Shown piece after piece: positions 61,776 through 64,000 of a stretch of 64,000 nucleotides of DNA (its first letter is position 1; each line of letters begins with the position of its first letter). The notes beneath the pieces were generated by a model. It did not search any database. It saw only the letters and a list, made by a program, of their open reading frames with translations, and was not told the origin of the DNA. The DNA comes from Chitinophagaceae bacterium (GTDB lineage Bacteria > Bacteroidota > Bacteroidia > Chitinophagales > Chitinophagaceae). The translations under genes were made by a program, and so were the position numbers. The stretch is from contig JAIEMP010000010.1 of assembly GCA_019752045.1 (NCBI GenBank), forward strand, positions 62,001 through 126,000, given 5' to 3'.

Positions 61776-63032
61776 TTATTTTAAACCAAATGCCTTTTTC
61801 ACTTTTGAAACATAATCCAATTTTTCCCAGGTAAACAATTCCACTTTTACTTTCTTCTCTTTACCATCGGGGCTCTTGAATGTTTTCTCAACTACTTCAG
61901 GTACACGACCCATGTGACCGTAAGCAGCTGTTTCGCTGTAGATGGGGTTACGCAATTTCAAACGTTGTTCAATGAAGTAAGGACGCATATCAAAAATACC
62001 TTCAATCATTTTTGCAATTTGTCCGTCGTTGAGATCAACTTTTGCAGTACCATAAGTATTTACGTTAATAGAAGTTGGTTTTGCAACTCCAATGGCGTAG
62101 GAAACCTGCACCAACACTTCATCGCACAAACCTGCAGCCACCATGTTCTTTGCAATATGACGTGTTGCATAAGCAGCAGAACGATCTACTTTAGAAGGAT
62201 CTTTACCGCTGAATGCTCCACCACCATGTGCACCTTTACCACCGTAGGTATCAACAATGATCTTACGACCGGTTAAACCTGTATCGCCATGAGGTCCGCC
62301 AATTACAAACTTTCCGGTTGGATTAATATGGTATTTAATATCGTTGTTAAACAACTTAGCGTATTTCTTGTATTTTGATTTGATGCGTGGGATGAGAATA
62401 TTAATCACATCGGCTTTGATCTTCGCCAGCATTTTTGCTTCAACATCAAAATCATCATGCTGTGTAGAAATAACAATCGCATCAATACGGATCGGTTGAT
62501 TGTGATCATTGTATTCTAATGTAACCTGGCTCTTTGCATCGGGACGCAGATAAGGCATCTTTGAATTCTTTTCTCTGCGGATGGCTGCTAATTCAATTAA
62601 CAGATTATGTGCAAGATCCAATGCCAATGGCATGTAATGTTCTGTTTCGTTGGTTGCATAACCAAACATCATTCCCTGATCACCTGCACCTTGCTCTTCT
62701 TTTTTCTTACGGTCTACACCCTGATTAATATCTGAACTCTGCTCATGAATGGCAGATAATACACCGCATGAGTTAGCTTCAAACATATACTCACTCTTGG
62801 TATAACCGATCTTTTTAATTACACCACGGGCAATCTCCTGTACATCCAGGTAAGCTTTTGATTTTACTTCACCTGCAAGTACAACCTGTCCGGTTGTTAC
62901 CAATGTTTCGCAGGCAACTTTTGATTGCGGATCAAAAGCAAGAAAGTTATCAATGAGTGCATCACTGATCTGGTCAGCTACTTTATCCGGATGACCTTCG
63001 GAAACTGATTCTGATGTAAATAAATAAGGCAT
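61776..63032 (-). CDS. metK: S-adenosylmethionine synthase
   Basis: 418 aa. Signatures: [21 protein letters not shown], the [16 protein letters not shown] hexapeptide region, [21 protein letters not shown] and [19 protein letters not shown]. These cover the ATP, Mg and K sites. It makes SAM from ATP and methionine. A Bacteroidetes -7 box (63066-63073) leaves only about 30 nt of leader, so no SAM riboswitch fits. A terminator follows. Confidence 0.96.
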   Translation of the reverse strand: MPYLFTSESVSEGHPDKVADQISDALIDNFLAFDPQSKVACETLVTTGQVVLAGEVKSKAYLDVQEIARGVIKKIGYTKSEYMFEANSCGVLSAIHEQSSDINQGVDRKKKEEQGAGDQGMMFGYATNETEHYMPLALDLAHNLLIELAAIRREKNSKMPYLRPDAKSQVTLEYNDHNQPIRIDAIVISTQHDDFDVEAKMLAKIKADVINILIPRIKSKYKKYAKLFNNDIKYHINPTGKFVIGGPHGDTGLTGRKIIVDTYGGKGAHGGGAFSGKDPSKVDRSAAYATRHIAKNMVAAGLCDEVLVQVSYAIGVAKPTSINVNTYGTAKVDLNDGQIAKMIEGIFDMRPYFIEQRLKLRNPIYSETAAYGHMGRVPEVVEKTFKSPDGKEKKVKVELFTWEKLDYVSKVKKAFGLK

Positions 63033-63065
63033 GACTTAATTTTTTTCCTGATGGATTAGAAGGCG

Positions 63066-63073
63066 CAAAGATA
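63066..63073 (-). promoter_or_regulatory. Candidate -7 box (TATCTTTG) of metK
   Basis: On the minus strand TATCTTTGCGCC, an exact TAnnTTTG match 33 bp upstream of the ATG. TTTTTG sits 15 nt upstream, shorter than the usual -33 spacing. Confidence 0.55.
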
Positions 63074-63095
63074 AGTGTTGAAACAATTCAAAAAC

Positions 63096-64000
63096 TTACT
63101 GTTTGGAGTAATAAATACGCACAAACATTTTGTACTGTGGGTGAGATCCGCCGCCCAGTTGCACACGACCGTAAGCAAGAGGATTGATTGTTACAAACGG
63201 GTTTACTGAAACAACGCCTGCAATACCACCTGAGTACTCAGCAAAAAACGGAGCGGTGAGTTTAAAGTCTCGGGGGGCTGTTTTACCATTGGCCAGATAT
63301 TGAATATACCGGGTAATATTCATTTTATATTCAGCCACACGGTTACCGGAAAGGTTGGTAAAATAGGAAGCATCTCCGCCTGTATAACGGGTATTGATGT
63401 TGTAATACTTTACGTTCCGTTGCAGATCAATTGCATTGGTGTTGATGTAATAATTTAAACTGTCGTAAGGAATGCTTGCAATTTTACCATCGGCTGTGTA
63501 GGTAGATAAATGCAGGATCGGCTGAACCAGAAAGTTTTCTACAGAAGGCGGCCCCTGATACACTTGGCGTGCAACAATTTCTGCACGATGAATGATATAT
63601 GGTTTGTTCCTGAGCGTATCAAGTGATGGAACTTTAATTTTTACAGCAGTGCCCGGTCCTGTTTGTACATAAGCTAAAGAAGAGGGTAAGCCCGATATAA
63701 GAAAAGGTTCTGCCATGCTGCCACTGTAATTGCGATGGATTTTATTGGCATTGGCACTACGGATAGTATCTGCAATAAAGATAAATCTTGAAACCGTTGT
63801 ATCGGTTCCGCCATCACGTTTTGTATAGCGGTAGTAGAGATTTAATCTGGTTTCAGCTGCGTTTAATGTAAAGTAATTGACAGCGTTTCCACTTGCGGTT
63901 GAATCCGGGATAATGGCAAACCCACGTAAATATTCTTTGAAAATAGAATCGGTACGGAAGGCGGTTGTTACATTATTCTGATCGAGCAGGTCTCTTGCAA
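63096..64000 (-). CDS. DUF4270 family protein (5' partial)
   Basis: The frame is open to the window end: codons upstream of the internal ATG at 63716 read TDSIFKEYLRGFAIIPDS, AVNYFTLNAAETRLNLYYRY and VSRFIFIADT without a stop, so the true start lies beyond 64000. The FK-YL-GFAIIPDS and LNLYYRY blocks, and the later QPILHLSTYTADGKIASIPYDSL, fit DUF4270, a Bacteroidetes family of usually lipoprotein, surface-exposed proteins of unknown function. The visible C-terminal part is 301 codons and ends KMFVRIYYSKQ. Confidence 0.82.
   Translation of the reverse strand, partial: ARDLLDQNNVTTAFRTDSIFKEYLRGFAIIPDSTASGNAVNYFTLNAAETRLNLYYRYTKRDGGTDTTVSRFIFIADTIRSANANKIHRNYSGSMAEPFLISGLPSSLAYVQTGPGTAVKIKVPSLDTLRNKPYIIHRAEIVARQVYQGPPSVENFLVQPILHLSTYTADGKIASIPYDSLNYYINTNAIDLQRNVKYYNINTRYTGGDASYFTNLSGNRVAEYKMNITRYIQYLANGKTAPRDFKLTAPFFAEYSGGIAGVVSVNPFVTINPLAYGRVQLGGGSHPQYKMFVRIYYSKQ

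Noticed and set aside
63033-63095. SAM riboswitch upstream of metK
   Set aside because: The -7 box lies about 30 nt before the ATG, leaving no room for an aptamer.

Overview
The window is typical chromosome of a Bacteroidota (Bacteroidetes) bacterium, most likely family Chitinophagaceae. Evidence for this includes a type IX secretion (T9SS) C-terminal sorting domain, DUF4270 and DUF6089 (PorG-like) proteins, OMP_b-brl barrels, a three-subunit Bacteroidetes-type succinate dehydrogenase, AraC regulators with membrane domains, promoter-like TAnnTTTG boxes, weak Shine-Dalgarno signals, and many short palindromic dispersed repeats between genes. I see no rRNA, tRNA, CRISPR array, prophage or insertion sequence with a transposase. 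The first gene (TonB-dependent receptor type barrel) and the last gene (DUF4270) run off the window.

Layout. 1-5 kb: outer-membrane barrel, thioesterase and a set of small or secreted proteins, two of them very short ORFs. 5-12 kb: both topoisomerase IV subunits (parE, parC) around a methyltransferase, a DUF1835 and a DUF4260 protein. 12-18.4 kb: barrel protein, SET-domain protein with smpB, an fba-accD unit, a GT-C membrane glycosyltransferase and a BtuF-like binding protein. 18.4-19.2 kb: an 870 bp gene-poor stretch that looks like a promoter-to-terminator non-coding RNA unit on the minus strand, with 62-63 bp tandem repeats. 19.2-25 kb: cystathionine beta-synthase, a barrel, the CtpA protease, and a sugar kinase plus murQ pair (murein recycling). 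25-30 kb: threonine operon thrA-thrB-thrC, preceded by a short ORF encoding a Thr/Ile-rich peptide that looks like an attenuation leader. 30-35 kb: AraC regulator, serine hydrolase and hypotheticals. 35.4-39.6 kb: sdhC-sdhA-sdhB, with a four-helix-bundle (IVS-type) gene inside inverted repeats inserted between sdhA and sdhB. 40-50 kb: a large barrel with a non-canonical start, a coiled-coil protein, a PolB-like exonuclease, holA, glmM, a cysteine desulfurase and a T9SS-exported cupredoxin. 50-64 kb: GH13 lipoprotein, tryptophan 2,3-dioxygenase, a PorG-like barrel, gyrA, a TPR protein, an HD protein, a GSCFA protein, an HMG-CoA lyase-like gene, rlmB, metK and DUF4270.

The strongest unusual signals are: (1) the thr leader peptide; (2) the putative ~480 nt repeat-bearing ncRNA or leader at 18.5-19.0 kb; (3) the inverted-repeat-bounded four-helix-bundle cassette inside the sdh operon; (4) dispersed repeats that have entered coding sequence (thrC, thrB, probably HMG-CoA lyase) or supply stop codons (DUF1835, DUF4260 and thrA genes); (5) a ~215 bp non-autonomous element upstream of parE and parC, with a relative upstream of sdhA. 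All family assignments come from reading the translations by eye; no database search was run.
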